DNA from: Haloprofundus salilacus | Lineage (GTDB): Archaea; Halobacteriota; Halobacteria; Halobacteriales; Haloferacaceae | Assembly: GCF_020150815.1 (NCBI RefSeq) | Contig: NZ_CP083723.1 | Span: 3,100,001 to 3,164,000 of the forward strand | Reading direction: 5' to 3' | Length of the DNA: 64,000 bases | Notes under the pieces: model-generated | Database searches by the model: none | Told to the model about the DNA's origin: nothing | Seen by the model: only the letters and a program-made list of their open reading frames with translations | In this document: positions 15,661 to 24,644 of the stretch, piece after piece | Layout of the letters: the number at the start of each line of letters is the position of its first letter | How positions within the stretch are numbered: position 1 is the first letter of the stretch | Translations under genes and position numbers: made by a program

Positions 15661-16200
15661 GTGACCACTGCCCCCGCCGACGCCGAGGGAACGACCGTTC
15701 GACGCGCCGAGCGGGCAGACCTCCTCGACGTGTTCCAGATCGAGAAAACCTGCTTCAAACAGCCGTGGCCGTTCGCGGCGTTCGAGCAGTTCCTCGGCGA
15801 ACCCGGTTTTCTCGTCGCCGTCGACGGCGTGTCGCAGTCGATGGGTCGGAGCGACGAAAGCGAGAGCGCAGAGCGCGTCGTCGGCTACGTCGTCGCCGAC
15901 GTGACGCCGAACTACGGCCGCGACATCGGCCACGTGAAGGATATCGCGGTTCACCCCGACGCTCGTGGGCGGGGACTCGGTCGGACGCTGCTCCAGCAGT
16001 CGCTCGTCTCGATGGCGCTCGGCGGCGCGAAGTTGGTGAAACTCGAAGTGCGCGAGGACAACGACCCGGCGAAAGCGCTGTACGAGAGCGAGGGCTTCGA
16101 ACCCCTGCGCCGCATCCCGCGCTACTACGAGGACGGTGAGGCGGCGCTCGTGATGGTCGTCGACGCCAACGAGTGGCAGCGCGGCGGCGACGATAGATAA
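15661..16200 (+). CDS. rimI: RimI-like GNAT N-acetyltransferase
   Basis: A 179-residue GNAT protein: VRRAERADLLDVFQIEKTCF at the N-terminus, VKDIAVHPDARGRGLGRTLL with the acetyl-CoA Q/RxxGxG/A loop (~residues 97-116), and LEVREDNDPAKALYESEGFE near the C-terminus, which is the RimI/Naa10 pattern. The likely job is N-terminal acetylation of ribosomal or other proteins. The GTG start at 15661 is supported by a cttattg box (15630-15637) about 27 nt upstream. An insert near residue 60 (SMGRSDESESAER) is typical of haloarchaeal copies. Confidence 0.85.
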   Translation: MTTAPADAEGTTVRRAERADLLDVFQIEKTCFKQPWPFAAFEQFLGEPGFLVAVDGVSQSMGRSDESESAERVVGYVVADVTPNYGRDIGHVKDIAVHPDARGRGLGRTLLQQSLVSMALGGAKLVKLEVREDNDPAKALYESEGFEPLRRIPRYYEDGEAALVMVVDANEWQRGGDDR

Positions 16201-16268
16201 CGACAGGCGGCAGTCAACGACCGCCGAGACAGTAACACGCTTTTTTCGCTCCGACGACAACCACGACC

Positions 16269-16778
16269 ATGGGATACGCCTGCCCCGTCTGCGACGTGCC
16301 GCAGCGCGACGCCGAACACCTCGCCAACCACCTCGCGTTCACGGCGATGCTTCGCCACGAGGAACACGAGGCGTGGCTAAACGAACACGTCCCGAACTGG
16401 AACAAACTGGGACCGGCGGAACTGGCCGACGTCGTCACCGACCACGCCGAGGAGACCGAGTACGACGAGGTGTTCGAGGATACGGTCGGCTCGACGCATA
16501 CGAGCCACGACCATCACCACGGCCACGGGCACGGCGGCGAAGCGGGCGGCTTCTTCGACCCGAATGCGGCCGCCCAACGCGGGTCGGCGTCGATGAGCGG
16601 GGAGGCCCAGCAGGTGTTGCAGGAGGCGCAGGAACTGACCCGGCAGATGCTCGAAGACGGCGAGACGGAGGGTACAGACCCGGAGGCAGGCGACGCAGAC
16701 GACCGCGAGAGCGCGGGCGATTCCGGCACCGACTCCGATTCCGATTCTCATTCCGGTTCCGACTCCGACGAGACGTAA
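16269..16778 (+). CDS. Zinc-finger, His-rich haloarchaeal protein (DUF5810-like)
   Basis: A 169-residue protein with CPVC (residues 5-8) and HLANHLAF (~residues 18-25), together a C2H2-type zinc finger, then a conserved EAWLNEHVPNW segment, a His-rich stretch (HDHHHGHGHGG, ~residues 79-89) that may bind metal, a short helix and a low-complexity Ser/Asp repeat tail. I recall this as DUF5810; the function is unknown. The T-run TTTTTT (16241-16246) is centred 25 nt before the ATG. It is followed by the DUF5809-like gene, which has its own promoter. Confidence 0.8.
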   Translation: MGYACPVCDVPQRDAEHLANHLAFTAMLRHEEHEAWLNEHVPNWNKLGPAELADVVTDHAEETEYDEVFEDTVGSTHTSHDHHHGHGHGGEAGGFFDPNAAAQRGSASMSGEAQQVLQEAQELTRQMLEDGETEGTDPEAGDADDRESAGDSGTDSDSDSHSGSDSDET

Positions 16779-16868
16779 CTCCTGAGTCGCCGGTGAGTCC
16801 AACACCGTCCCCCGACGTGCTCGGGGAGGACGGAAACGCGTTTACGGCGGCGCTCCGTCGCACGAACG

Positions 16869-17285
16869 ATGCAGACTGACGGCGCGTTCGCTCCCGACTC
16901 CGTCGACGAGGCCCGCGAGTTGTACGAATCGGTCGGTCCCGCCGCGCAGGTCGTCGTCCGCGAGACGGCCAAGGCCATGGAGTTCGACCGCAACGAGTAC
17001 CGCCAGCGAGTGACCGGCGAGGTGGTCGAGACGGCCCGCGACGCGCTGTTCGCGTCGCTGCTCGTCGTCCACGACGGGACGCGCGAGGAGTTCGAGGCGT
17101 GGTGCGACGAGCACCCCGACTACGAGGTGGAAGAACTCGGAAGCGAGAACGTCGACAACGTCGTCTGGCACGCGGTCCCTTTCGCGGGGCGGGTGCTCGC
17201 GGCGACGTACCAGAACGAACCGGAGGCGGCCGCCGGGACGCTCAGACGACAGGCGTTCGGCCGCGCGTATCGCAATCTGCTCTGA
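16869..17285 (+). CDS. Haloarchaeal DUF5809-like protein
   Basis: A 138-residue helical protein (FAPDSVDEARELYESVGPAA, VVRETAKAMEFDRNEYRQRV, then DNVVWHAVPFAGRVLAATYQNE) ending TLRRQAFGRAYRNLL. The conserved-looking Arg and Trp residues suggest a folded enzyme-like domain, but I know no function. I recall DUF5809 as its name and DUF5810 as its usual neighbour. A tttac box (16841-16845) is centred 26 nt upstream. Confidence 0.8.
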   Translation: MQTDGAFAPDSVDEARELYESVGPAAQVVVRETAKAMEFDRNEYRQRVTGEVVETARDALFASLLVVHDGTREEFEAWCDEHPDYEVEELGSENVDNVVWHAVPFAGRVLAATYQNEPEAAAGTLRRQAFGRAYRNLL

Positions 17286-17366
17286 GCCGTCGGCGGCAGT
17301 TTGCTCCGCCGCGTCCGATTCCCCCACGAGCGTAATCGGTTTACTCGCTCCCTCCGAACTACGGCC

Positions 17367-17750
17367 GTGCGACCGATTACGCGGCGCGTTCTGGCGCTCC
17401 TCGTCCTCCTCTCGCTCGGACTGCTGGCGCTAGGGGCGCTCCCGAGCTATCTTGGCACAGGCGACCCGTACTACCTCACCGTCGAGGAGACGAGCGCCTC
17501 CGGCCCTGCCGTCAACGTCACGGCGTTCTCCGCCCAGCAGTATCCGTACCTCTCGACGGCGCTCGAAGAGGGCCGTTCGGAGGGGTACCAGCGAGGGCAG
17601 TTCGGGCTGAAGGAGCCGTTTACCCACTCGCCGTTCGACGAGCGGGACGCGTTGGCGACGCGACGACCCGACGCCGAACGCGACGGACGGGTGTTGGTCG
17701 AGTACGACGGGACGCGCTACTGGGTCGCCGTGGAGCAGGAACAAGCATGA
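17367..17750 (+). CDS. Membrane-anchored haloarchaeal protein, unknown function
   Basis: A 127-residue protein with one N-terminal membrane segment (LALLVLLSLGLLALGALPSY, ~residues 9-28) and an extracellular soluble part of about 95 residues (YYLTVEETSASGPAVNVTAF..., ending WVAVEQEQA). There is no lipobox. The GTG start at 17367 is preceded by a gtttact box about 25 nt upstream. Its stop overlaps the Nudix start by 4 nt (ATGA), so the two are co-translated. Confidence 0.75.
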   Translation: MRPITRRVLALLVLLSLGLLALGALPSYLGTGDPYYLTVEETSASGPAVNVTAFSAQQYPYLSTALEEGRSEGYQRGQFGLKEPFTHSPFDERDALATRRPDAERDGRVLVEYDGTRYWVAVEQEQA

Positions 17751-18355
17751 CCGACGACACGCGCGACGATGGTGACGATAGCAAGACGAACCGGGCCGCA
17801 AACGGCGGGCGACGCGACGCGCTCGGCGACCCCGAGTGGCCCGTTCTCGACTCGCGGACCGAGTACGAGACGGGCTGGTTCACCGGCGGCTACGACCGCG
17901 TCCGCCAGCCCGACGGCACCGAGAAACAGTACTACTGGGCCGAACTCTCGACGGCCGTCGTCGTCGTCGCCGTCGCTGACGACCACGTCCTCTTCGTCGA
18001 ACAGTACCGCCCGACCGTCCGCGAGACGCAGTTGGAACTCCCGGCGGGCATCGTCGAGCGGGGGGAGTCGTTCACGCAGGCGGCCGAACGCGAACTCCAC
18101 GAGGAGACGGGGTTCGAGGCGTCGAGTCTCTCGCTGCTGCAGGACTTCTGGACCTGTACCGGTCTGCTCCGGCACCGCCGCGGCATCGTCTTCGCGGAGG
18201 GGTTGACCCCCGGCGAACGCGAACTCGACTCCAACGAGTTCCTCACGCCGAAAGCGGTGCCAATCGAGGACGCCGTCGATGTGGCGCGGATGCAACCGAC
18301 GAACGACGCGACTATCGAGGGACTGTTGCTGGCGAGAGATGACGGTCTGTTGTAA
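17747..18355 (+). CDS. Nudix hydrolase (ADP-ribose pyrophosphatase type)
   Basis: A 202-residue enzyme. The Nudix box is complete: G-x5-E-x7-REUxEExGU appears as GIVERGESFTQAAERELHEE with TGFE after it (~residues 102-125). The segment LFVEQYRPTVRETQLELPAG upstream is typical of ADP-ribose/NUDT5-type pyrophosphatases, and LRHRRGIVFAEGL follows. The likely substrate is ADP-ribose or a related sugar nucleotide. The ATGA overlap with the preceding membrane protein gene indicates an operon. The N-terminal ~35 residues are low in complexity. Confidence 0.9.
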   Translation: MTDDTRDDGDDSKTNRAANGGRRDALGDPEWPVLDSRTEYETGWFTGGYDRVRQPDGTEKQYYWAELSTAVVVVAVADDHVLFVEQYRPTVRETQLELPAGIVERGESFTQAAERELHEETGFEASSLSLLQDFWTCTGLLRHRRGIVFAEGLTPGERELDSNEFLTPKAVPIEDAVDVARMQPTNDATIEGLLLARDDGLL

Positions 18356-18367
18356 CCGACTCCGTCG

Positions 18368-19141
18368 CTACCCGTCGAGCGACTGCAGACCGACGACGAG
18401 ACGGTTGACCACCTCGTCGACCGTCGGCGACGGAATCGAGTCGGGTTTTCTCACGTCCGTCTCTCCGACGTCACTCACCGTCGCCTCGTAGTGGCCGGTC
18501 GAGACGTCGTTGCTCATCAGGTAGTGGCCCGCCGAAGCGTCGTTGGTCACGTTCATCGTTGCGCGGGTGACGATTTCTCGGTCACGGTCGACGTGGAGCG
18601 TCAACGTCCCGGTGCTGTTCTGACTCCACGGCCCGAAGTACATCGCTCTCGTCTCGTCACCCGTGAGGGCGGCGCGGAGAACGAGGGTTTCGTCGTCTGC
18701 CGACACCTGTTCGAACGTCACGTTTTCCACCCGTTGCGGTCTGAGAAGGTGAACGTCCGTGTACGATCTACTCGGTTTGGTCGTCCACGCACCCGGCGTT
18801 TCAGACGTGGTATTTCGCGTCCACGTCGTGTGTCGCGTCCGCATCGTTTCGTACTGGTGGTCTGCTATGTCTACGCTCCCGTGAGCGCGCTCGTTCCGCC
18901 CGTCGACGGAGTACGCGAACCGGTCGTGTGTCCCGCCCTCGAACTGAACGTCGAGCCTGTAACTGTAGTTCGTCGCTCGCAGATTCTCCATCGCCGTCGT
19001 CGCTTTCTCGGTCGGGGTGTCGTCGGCGGTGATGGCTCGATGCTCGGCGGTCGGCGAGAGTTGGAGGACTAGTACGCCTGCCGCTGAGACGACGAGGGCG
19101 AGGGCTACGAGGAGGGCTAGCCGTCGAGGGGACCGCTTCAT
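18368..19141 (-). CDS. Exported LolA-like haloarchaeal protein
   Basis: A 257-residue protein with an N-terminal signal/anchor (RLALLVALALVVSAAGVLVL, ~residues 7-26) and a beta-rich exported part with Asn-X-Ser/Thr sites (NYSYRLDVQFEGGTHDRF, VENVTFEQV, TATMNVTN-like strands). The strand pattern is like the LolA/LppX-type folds common among haloarchaeal surface proteins, but there is no lipobox cysteine. The reverse TATA GTTATTATT (19162-19170) is centred 25 nt before the start. It is convergent with the Nudix gene, 12 nt apart. Confidence 0.7.
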   Translation of the reverse strand: MKRSPRRLALLVALALVVSAAGVLVLQLSPTAEHRAITADDTPTEKATTAMENLRATNYSYRLDVQFEGGTHDRFAYSVDGRNERAHGSVDIADHQYETMRTRHTTWTRNTTSETPGAWTTKPSRSYTDVHLLRPQRVENVTFEQVSADDETLVLRAALTGDETRAMYFGPWSQNSTGTLTLHVDRDREIVTRATMNVTNDASAGHYLMSNDVSTGHYEATVSDVGETDVRKPDSIPSPTVDEVVNRLVVGLQSLDG

Positions 19142-19161
19142 ATCAGAACGTTACATAACAC

Positions 19162-19170
19162 AATAATAAC
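19162..19170 (-). promoter_or_regulatory. TATA box of the LolA-like gene
   Basis: AT-rich aataataac (reverse GTTATTATT), centred about 25 nt upstream of ATG 19141. A separate cttatc box at 19191-19196 serves the divergent rhodanese gene at 19221. Confidence 0.55.
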
Positions 19171-19220
19171 CGTTTCCCTGCGACCCGCGCCCTTATCCGT
19201 CTTCACCGGAATGTCGTGAT

Positions 19221-19577
19221 ATGGACGGCGAAATCACGCCCAAAGAAGTCGAGGAACTCCTCGGCGGCGAGAACCCGCCGCGAGTCGTCGATATCCGCTC
19301 GCCGGCGGCGTTCGACCGCGAGCACATCCCCGGCAGCGAGAACGTCCCGTTCGCCGAACTACCGAACCGCGTCGAGTCGCTCTCCGAGGCGGACCGAATC
19401 ATCACCGTCTGCCCGCACGGGCAGGCTAGCCGGCAGGCCGCCCGCCTCATCAAATCCTACGAGGGGACGAAAGATGCCCGCGTCGAGAGCATGGAGGGCG
19501 GTCTCACCGCGTGGTCCGGCGACGTCGACTCCGCACGGCCGACCGGCGGCGACGACGGTCCGCAGTCGCCGTTCTGA
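19221..19577 (+). CDS. Rhodanese-domain protein
   Basis: A 118-residue single rhodanese domain: VVDIRSPAAFDREHIPGSEN at ~residues 20-39 and the active-site loop CPHGQASRQA with catalytic Cys at residue 64. It probably transfers sulfane sulfur or acts as a sulfur carrier; the single-domain form is widespread. The start has a correctly spaced cttatc box about 27 nt upstream. Divergent from the LolA-like gene with a 79-nt shared region. Confidence 0.88.
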   Translation: MDGEITPKEVEELLGGENPPRVVDIRSPAAFDREHIPGSENVPFAELPNRVESLSEADRIITVCPHGQASRQAARLIKSYEGTKDARVESMEGGLTAWSGDVDSARPTGGDDGPQSPF

Positions 19578-19746
19578 GTCGTCCCGTCGGGAGCTGAGTC
19601 GTCCGTCGACAATCGAGTCTCTCGTCGACAGTCGAGTCGGCCGTGACAATTCGAGAGCTGGACGCGAGCAGCGGCTATCCGGATAATCGCTGCGGAGAAC
19701 GGGACTCGACGCGGGGCCGAGTCAGAGGACGGTCATGCGGGCGCGG

Positions 19747-20052
<306 letters not shown>

Positions 20053-20130
20053 CTACTCGATGGGGGTACAAAACAGTGTCGGGAACCGGCCCCTCGCGCG
20101 CTTTCGCGGCGGCCGTCGAAGCGGCGACGG

Positions 20131-22368
20131 CTACGACCGGAACCGGCCCAGAATCGGCGTCCCCTGTCGAACCAGCGAATTCACCGTCTCGATGGCTGAC
20201 TCGGCCTCCTCGCGGCTGACGCCGCCGCCGTACCGGGCGCGCTCGTACGCGTCGCCGACGCGGAGAGCCCGCTCGTCGAGCCCGAGTCGCGAGAGACTCC
20301 GCAGGTACCGCCGCGGCGTCTCCCCAGGTCGACGGGGTCGGTACCGCCGCGTCAACAGGTATTCGAGCCGTTCGAAGGCGCGCTCGGCGTCGTGCTCGGG
20401 CGTCCGGCGGCGGCCCTGGAACCGAACCCAGACGCTCCGGTACGCTCTCGCACCGACGCCGGTCCGACGTGCCCCGGCGGCTACTCCGACTAGCGCGGCA
20501 ATCCCGACGCCGATGGTCTCGATGTCGGGCAGTCCGCCGCCGTCGCCGTCAGCGCCGGTACCGGCGCCGGCTCCGCCGCTCGCGTTCGGGGGAGGCGCAG
20601 TCGTCTGGTTCTCGCCGAGTCCGCTCACCGCCCCGCCGGGGGCGCTGGCGTTTCCGCCGGACGGTTCGGCGTCCGGACCGTCCGCGTTCGGACTCGTCGT
20701 GGTGGTCGTCGTGTTCGCGTCGGCGTCGGCCGGGGTCTCGGTGGGAGTCGGCGTCCACTCGCCCTCCGAGGAGTTCTCGGTGTCGACGCCGCTCTCGTTG
20801 TTCTGCCGGGCGCTCTCAAGGCGGACGTTCTCGGCGGACTCGCGCGGGGAACTCGGCGTCGGGTCGAATTGCACCCACCCGACCTCCGGGAAGTACACTT
20901 CGACCCACGCGTGCGCGCTCATGCCGCGGACGACCCACTCGTTCTCGCCGACTTGCTGGCCGGGCGTGTAGCCCGTCGCCATCCGCGCCGGAATCCCCTC
21001 CGAGCGGAGCATCACGGCCATCGTCGACGCGTAGTAGGTGCAGTAGCCCGCGTCCATCTCGAAGAGGAACGCGTCGGCGACGTCGCCGGACGGTTCGTCG
21101 ACGGTCAGCGAGTACTCCTTCGTCGATTCCAGATGCTTTTCTATCGCCTGCGCCTTGTCGTAGGCGTTGTCCTCGTCCTCGGTGACGTTCGCGGTTTGCT
21201 CGCGGAGACGGTCGGAGGTGCTGTCGGGGAGTTGGAGATACCGTTCCTCCACCTCGTCGGGGTAGTCGTCGCCGGAGCGCCGCAACTGCTCGGGCGTGTA
21301 CTGCGGCGGTTCGCTGACGACGGTGTAGCTCTCGTTCTCGCGGACCGCACTCCCCGCGCGCAAAGTCCCCTCTTCGGTGACGAGCGCACCGTCGGCGGGT
21401 TCGCCGCGCAGTTCGACCGGCTCGGCGGCCGCGGGCATCGACTCGAGTCGCGTCTCCGCGGTGACACGCTGTACGAGTTCGCGGCGTTCGCCCGGTCCGC
21501 TCTCCAACCGGCCGTCGTACGGTCGCGTCTCGGACTCCGACCGGACCCAGCCGTCGCCGGTGTAGCGGTCGTAGACGGAGGTCCGCCAGTAGCGCGCCTC
21601 GGCGCTCTCGACGCTGAAGCGCACCTCCGGCGAGAGTCGGATGCTCCCTTCGATGTCGATTTCGTCGCTCGACTCCACAAGATTCTGCTCGCTCGTCGGC
21701 GCGCCCGTATCCGGGAGCAACGGCTGGGCCGCGCCTCCCGGAACCACCGACAGCGACGCCGAGGCGACGATCATCGCCGCGACGACGATGGCGAACGTGT
21801 CCAACTGCGCGGGGACGCCGCCGCGGGATTCGAGCGTCCCTAGGCCGACCGCTCCCGCGACGCCGACGACGCCGGCGAGCGTCGTCAGCGGGTCGGCGTC
21901 GCCCGTCAGCACCAGCAGTCCGAGCGTCGCGCCGCCCACCGTCGCGGCGCCGACGTACCGCCGCCGAACTGCCAAGTACCACGTGAAGAACACCGGCGCG
22001 GGCGTCGCGGCGAGCGCCCACACGTCCGCCTGCGCCAGTCGGAGCACCGACAGCCCCGTGAGCAGTGCGACGACGTCGGCGAGGATTCGGTCCACCGAGA
22101 ACGCCGCGCGCTGCGCGTCCGGCAGCGAGAAGAAGTACGCCGCGCAGCCGGCGACGAGGAACACCAGCGTCAACGCGAGCGCGACTCGCGGTCGAAGATA
22201 CCGCGAGAGAACCGTCGCGGCGAGCAGCGTCCCGCCGCCGACGATCAGATACGTCGTACTCTCGCCGACGCCGACCACGTCCGTAATGCGGTAGAGAACG
22301 CTCGTGATGGCGAACAGCAGCAACGCGACGCTCGCGAGCGCACCGCCGCGGAAGGTGCGACGACTCAT
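20131..22368 (-). CDS. Membrane transglutaminase-like protein with DUF4129 tail (TgpA type)
   Basis: A 745-residue membrane protein. Residues ~8-215 hold about six hydrophobic helices (DUF3488-type). An extracellular transglutaminase-like domain follows, with the triad Cys ~442 (AGYCTYYAST), His ~486 (SAHAWVEVYF) and Asp ~501 (VQFDPTP). Then comes a Thr/Asp-rich linker, one more helix (~635-655) and a cytoplasmic DUF4129 segment near the end. The catalytic residues are intact, so it may crosslink or cleave cell-surface proteins. It is the last gene of the MoxR-DUF58-TgpA operon and its start overlaps the DUF58 stop by 4 nt. Confidence 0.88.
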   Translation of the reverse strand: MSRRTFRGGALASVALLLFAITSVLYRITDVVGVGESTTYLIVGGGTLLAATVLSRYLRPRVALALTLVFLVAGCAAYFFSLPDAQRAAFSVDRILADVVALLTGLSVLRLAQADVWALAATPAPVFFTWYLAVRRRYVGAATVGGATLGLLVLTGDADPLTTLAGVVGVAGAVGLGTLESRGGVPAQLDTFAIVVAAMIVASASLSVVPGGAAQPLLPDTGAPTSEQNLVESSDEIDIEGSIRLSPEVRFSVESAEARYWRTSVYDRYTGDGWVRSESETRPYDGRLESGPGERRELVQRVTAETRLESMPAAAEPVELRGEPADGALVTEEGTLRAGSAVRENESYTVVSEPPQYTPEQLRRSGDDYPDEVEERYLQLPDSTSDRLREQTANVTEDEDNAYDKAQAIEKHLESTKEYSLTVDEPSGDVADAFLFEMDAGYCTYYASTMAVMLRSEGIPARMATGYTPGQQVGENEWVVRGMSAHAWVEVYFPEVGWVQFDPTPSSPRESAENVRLESARQNNESGVDTENSSEGEWTPTPTETPADADANTTTTTTSPNADGPDAEPSGGNASAPGGAVSGLGENQTTAPPPNASGGAGAGTGADGDGGGLPDIETIGVGIAALVGVAAGARRTGVGARAYRSVWVRFQGRRRTPEHDAERAFERLEYLLTRRYRPRRPGETPRRYLRSLSRLGLDERALRVGDAYERARYGGGVSREEAESAIETVNSLVRQGTPILGRFRS

Positions 22369-23456
22369 GCCGTCTCCCCCGGCGAACGCCGGCGAGACTG
22401 GGTCGGCGACGTTTGCTCCGGACGTTCGCCGCCGGTGGTCTCTCTGACGAGGCTTCGACTCCCGTCGGGCGTTCGTTCCTTCCCGGTCAGCGCCCCGAAC
22501 GTCGTCTCGCGCTCGTCGACGGCGACGCGAACCGCGTCGCGCTCGGCGCGAACGACCACGTCGGCCGTCGAGTCCGGCGGTTGCCCGCCGTCGGTCCGCG
22601 CGAGCAGCTCCAGCAACCGCCTCCGATCGCGGGCCGTCGGTTCGGCGACGACCCGGCCGCCGGGCACCGAGACGGTGACCGGCACGCTCGCGTCGAGCAG
22701 CGCGAAGGCGAGGCTGGCGACGGCTTCGGCCATCGCGTCGGCTCGGTTCGCCCGCCCGCCCGCGGTGAGCGTCACCGCGCGGCGCTCATCGTCGGCGCTG
22801 TACTCGGTTACGATGAGGTCGCCGCGTTTGGCGCTCGACCGCCAGTGGATGTCGCGCAGCGAGTCGCCGTGGCGGTATTCGCGGATGCTGCTGAACTCGT
22901 CGCGGTCCTCGGCGAATCCGACGCCGTGGACGCCCGACAGTTCCGCCCGCGCCCACCCCGGCACTCGGCGGACGTTCGGGTAGACGAGCAGGCGGTCGGT
23001 GGCCCCGCAGGTGAACTCCGTCTCCAGCAGGCCGAATACGTCGCGAGCGACGACGGTAACCGGGCCGAGCGTCCGTTCGCCGCGCCGCTCGTAGGTGACG
23101 CCGTAGCGTACCGCACCGCCGCCGACAGTCGTTTCGGCAACCGCCCGGTCCGCACCGTCGGGCGACTCGCGCGCCAGCCCCTCCCCGACCCGGTCGACGA
23201 CGTCGGCGATGTACGGCGCCCCGTCGGTCGTGAGTTCGAGCGTCACCTCGTGGCTCTCGCCGACGAAGCCGTCGTCGGGGACGGTACGGTCGACTGTCGG
23301 GCGGTCGAACGTTCGGAGTTGGAAGACAGCGGCGACGAGCGCGACGAACGCGGGGAGGACGACGGCGTTCAGCGAGCGAGAGCCGTACAGTTCAGCGGCG
23401 GCGAACCCGGCGACGCAGACACCGACGACGGCCACACCGCGTCGCGTGGGTCTCAT
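22365..23456 (-). CDS. DUF58-domain protein of the MoxR operon
   Basis: A 363-residue protein with two N-terminal membrane helices (~residues 6-48), a beta-sandwich region, and the DUF58 signature SSIREYRHGDSLRDIHWRSS (~residues 190-210) followed by a von Willebrand-like fold (LIVTEYSADDERRAVTLT). DUF58 proteins work with MoxR ATPases in envelope or complex maturation. I start at ATG 23454-23456 because it overlaps the MoxR stop (ATGA), giving tight operon coupling; a longer frame would run deep into the MoxR gene. Confidence 0.88.
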   Translation of the reverse strand: MRPTRRGVAVVGVCVAGFAAAELYGSRSLNAVVLPAFVALVAAVFQLRTFDRPTVDRTVPDDGFVGESHEVTLELTTDGAPYIADVVDRVGEGLARESPDGADRAVAETTVGGGAVRYGVTYERRGERTLGPVTVVARDVFGLLETEFTCGATDRLLVYPNVRRVPGWARAELSGVHGVGFAEDRDEFSSIREYRHGDSLRDIHWRSSAKRGDLIVTEYSADDERRAVTLTAGGRANRADAMAEAVASLAFALLDASVPVTVSVPGGRVVAEPTARDRRRLLELLARTDGGQPPDSTADVVVRAERDAVRVAVDERETTFGALTGKERTPDGSRSLVRETTGGERPEQTSPTQSRRRSPGETA

Positions 23457-24421
23457 TCTACCGCGACGTCCCCCAGCGCTGCCTGTACGATGCCCCGTCC
23501 GGTCTCGCTGCCCGTCTCCGGTCGGATGCGGTGCGCCCATACACTCGGCACCTCCGTCTGTACGTCGTCGGGGACGACGTAGTCGCGGCCGTCGAGGACC
23601 GCACGGGCCTGCGAGGCGCGGACGAGCGCGATACTGCCGCGGGGACTGACGCCCAACTCGGCGTGGTTTCGCGTGTACGTCGCCAGTTGCGAGACGTACG
23701 ACCGTATCGGCTCGGACACGGCGACGGCGCCGACGGTTTCGCGCGCCCGCAGCACGTCTTCGGTGCTCGCGACCGGTTCGAGCGTCTCGATCGGGTGGCG
23801 GTTCGCGACGCGATCCAGTAGCTCCGTTTCGTCGGCCTCGTCTGGATAGCCGAGGTGGAGTTTCTTCATGAACCGGTCGATCTCGGCGACCGGTAGTTCG
23901 TACGTCCGGCTGAGTTCCACGTCATTCTGCGTCGCGATGACAGTGAAGGGGTTCGGTAGCGGGTGCGTCGTCCCGTCGACGGTGACCTGCGACTCCTCCA
24001 TCGCCTCCAGCAGCGCGCTCTGGGTCTTCGGCGGCGCGCGGTTTATCTCGTCGCCGAGGACGACGTTGCCGAACACCGGACCCGGTTGGAACTCGAACTC
24101 CCGCGTCTTCTGGTTGAACACGTTCACGCCGGTGACGTCCGACGGGAGGAGGTCGGGGGTGAACTGGACGCGAGAGAACGAACAGTCGACCGACCGCGCG
24201 ATGGAGCGCGCGAGCATCGTCTTCCCCACACCCGGCACGTCTTCGAGCAACAGATGGCCTCTGGCGAGAAGCGCTATCACGATGTGTTCAATGGCGTCGC
24301 GTTGGCCGATGATGACGCGCTCGACGTTCTCGGTGATTCGCGCGACGAGGGTTCCGGTCTCTTCGACGGCTAAGGCTGTGCGTTCGCTCGCTCCGTGGGT
24401 CGTCGTCTCGGCGTCAGTCAT
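23453..24421 (-). CDS. MoxR-family AAA+ ATPase
   Basis: A 322-residue ATPase. Walker A is GVGKTMLARS (~residues 64-73), Walker B lies in LGDEINRAPPKTQSALLEAM (~residues 131-150), sensor-1 in FTVIATQNDVE, and a winged C-terminal helical domain contains VSPRGSIALVRASQARAVLDG. MoxR proteins act as chaperone-like ATPases that insert or remodel partner complexes. It leads the MoxR-DUF58-TgpA operon. A candidate TATA (ataatgg region, ~24520) lies about 100 nt upstream, so this transcript probably has a leader. Confidence 0.92.
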   Translation of the reverse strand: MTDAETTTHGASERTALAVEETGTLVARITENVERVIIGQRDAIEHIVIALLARGHLLLEDVPGVGKTMLARSIARSVDCSFSRVQFTPDLLPSDVTGVNVFNQKTREFEFQPGPVFGNVVLGDEINRAPPKTQSALLEAMEESQVTVDGTTHPLPNPFTVIATQNDVELSRTYELPVAEIDRFMKKLHLGYPDEADETELLDRVANRHPIETLEPVASTEDVLRARETVGAVAVSEPIRSYVSQLATYTRNHAELGVSPRGSIALVRASQARAVLDGRDYVVPDDVQTEVPSVWAHRIRPETGSETGRGIVQAALGDVAVE

Positions 24422-24615
24422 GTGGTATGAGGGGGAGACACGTTCGACACTGCTCGGGCGTCGCGTCGGTCAGGATACTCGACCGTGGGGCTACTTCGCA
24501 TACGTCTCTCGTTCGGTATAATGGTCGAATCAACCTAACTTTGCCGGGCGTGCGCACGTGGCACGACCAGTCGCTCTCGTGGCCGCCGCGGGTTTCCACT
24601 CCGCTGTCGTGTGTC

Positions 24616-24620
24616 TTTTA
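24616..24620 (+). promoter_or_regulatory. T-rich core promoter box of mutS
   Basis: CTTTTA is centred 27 nt before ATG 24645 and supports that start over an upstream in-frame ATG at 24558. Confidence 0.55.
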
Positions 24621-24644
24621 CCGCCTGCGCTCTCCTCTCTCGGT

